NCBI GenBank assembly: GCA_003245395.1
Contig: QKDF01000205.1
Coordinates: 1-6,301 of the forward strand
Reading direction: 5' to 3'
Origin: Clostridia bacterium
GTDB lineage: Bacteria > Bacillota > Clostridia > Oscillospirales > Oscillospiraceae
DNA: 6,301 nucleotides
A model generated the notes under the pieces. The model ran no database searches, was not told the DNA's origin, and worked only from the letters and a program-made list of their open reading frames with translations. This document shows, in pieces, positions 6,128 to 6,301 of the stretch. The number at the start of each line of letters is the position of its first letter. Within the stretch, counting starts at the first letter, position 1. A program made the position numbers and the translations under genes.

Positions 6128-6301
6128 ATGAACGAACTTACCCTGAAATACGGATGCAACCCCAATCAAATTCCCGCCCGCATCTACCTTACAGACGGCG
6201 GGGAGCTTCCCATTACGGTTCTTAACGGCCGTCCGGGCTATATCAATTTTCTGGACGCATTCAATTCCTGGCAGCTGGTCCGGGAACTGAAGGAGGCTAC
6301 C
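6128..6301 (+). CDS. purH: AICAR formyltransferase (PurH-type, apparently stand-alone), 3' end cut by the window
   Basis: Only the first 58 codons are visible. The start is ATG 6128 with a perfect AGGAGG (6117-6122) 5 nt upstream and inside the end of purN. The protein opens with [15 protein letters not shown] (6-20), which corresponds to the LRYGENPHQ motif that begins the AICAR transformylase domain of bifunctional PurH, followed by [18 protein letters not shown] and [11 protein letters not shown]. Bifunctional PurH would first have an IMP cyclohydrolase domain of about 200 residues; none precedes here. I infer a monofunctional AICAR transformylase of the kind found in clostridia, forming FAICAR with 10-formyltetrahydrofolate. 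A separate IMP cyclohydrolase would then be needed. The function call rests on N-terminal resemblance from memory and on operon position. Confidence 0.82.
   Translation, partial: MNELTLKYGCNPNQIPARIYLTDGGELPITVLNGRPGYINFLDAFNSWQLVRELKEAT

Overview
The window is chromosomal DNA from a GC-rich Gram-positive anaerobe. It most resembles the Clostridia (Bacillota), probably an Oscillospiraceae-type gut bacterium. This rests on strong Shine-Dalgarno sites, sigma-A type promoters, a PurF with a propeptide and four cluster cysteines like that of Bacillus, a glycine-rich PurN start common in clostridia, and what looks like a stand-alone AICAR transformylase. The genus cannot be fixed from the sequence alone.

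Layout. Bases 1-816 carry, on the minus strand, most of a D-isomer-specific 2-hydroxyacid dehydrogenase. It starts at a TTG codon and runs off the left edge. Bases 817-1075 are a divergent control region with one good promoter in each direction and an unusual number of palindromes. From 1076 to the right edge everything is on the plus strand and tightly packed: a GntR/UTRA regulator, purE, purC, purF, purM, purN, and the first 58 codons of an AICAR formyltransferase (purH-type, apparently without the IMP cyclohydrolase half). Gaps are 10 and 18 nt for the first two junctions. Then come overlaps of 11, 8 and 7 nt, and a 1-nt gap. This is one apparent transcription unit, and no terminator or second promoter is visible inside it.

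How the genes work together. PurF makes phosphoribosylamine from PRPP and glutamine. PurN formylates GAR, PurM closes the imidazole ring to AIR, PurE produces CAIR, PurC adds aspartate to give SAICAR, and the last gene formylates AICAR. The steps of PurD, PurL/PurSQ, PurK, PurB and IMP cyclohydrolase are not encoded here and must lie downstream or elsewhere.

The most interesting point is control. The first gene of the purine operon is a ligand-sensing GntR/HutC-type regulator, and the leader holds several candidate operators, including a tandem GGTA-N2-ACCT element at the predicted transcription start. No guanine riboswitch or PurR-box pair was recognised. This suggests local, autoregulated control of purine synthesis by a GntR protein, possibly also covering the divergent dehydrogenase. 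Otherwise the window is ordinary housekeeping DNA, with no mobile elements, CRISPR or RNA genes seen.
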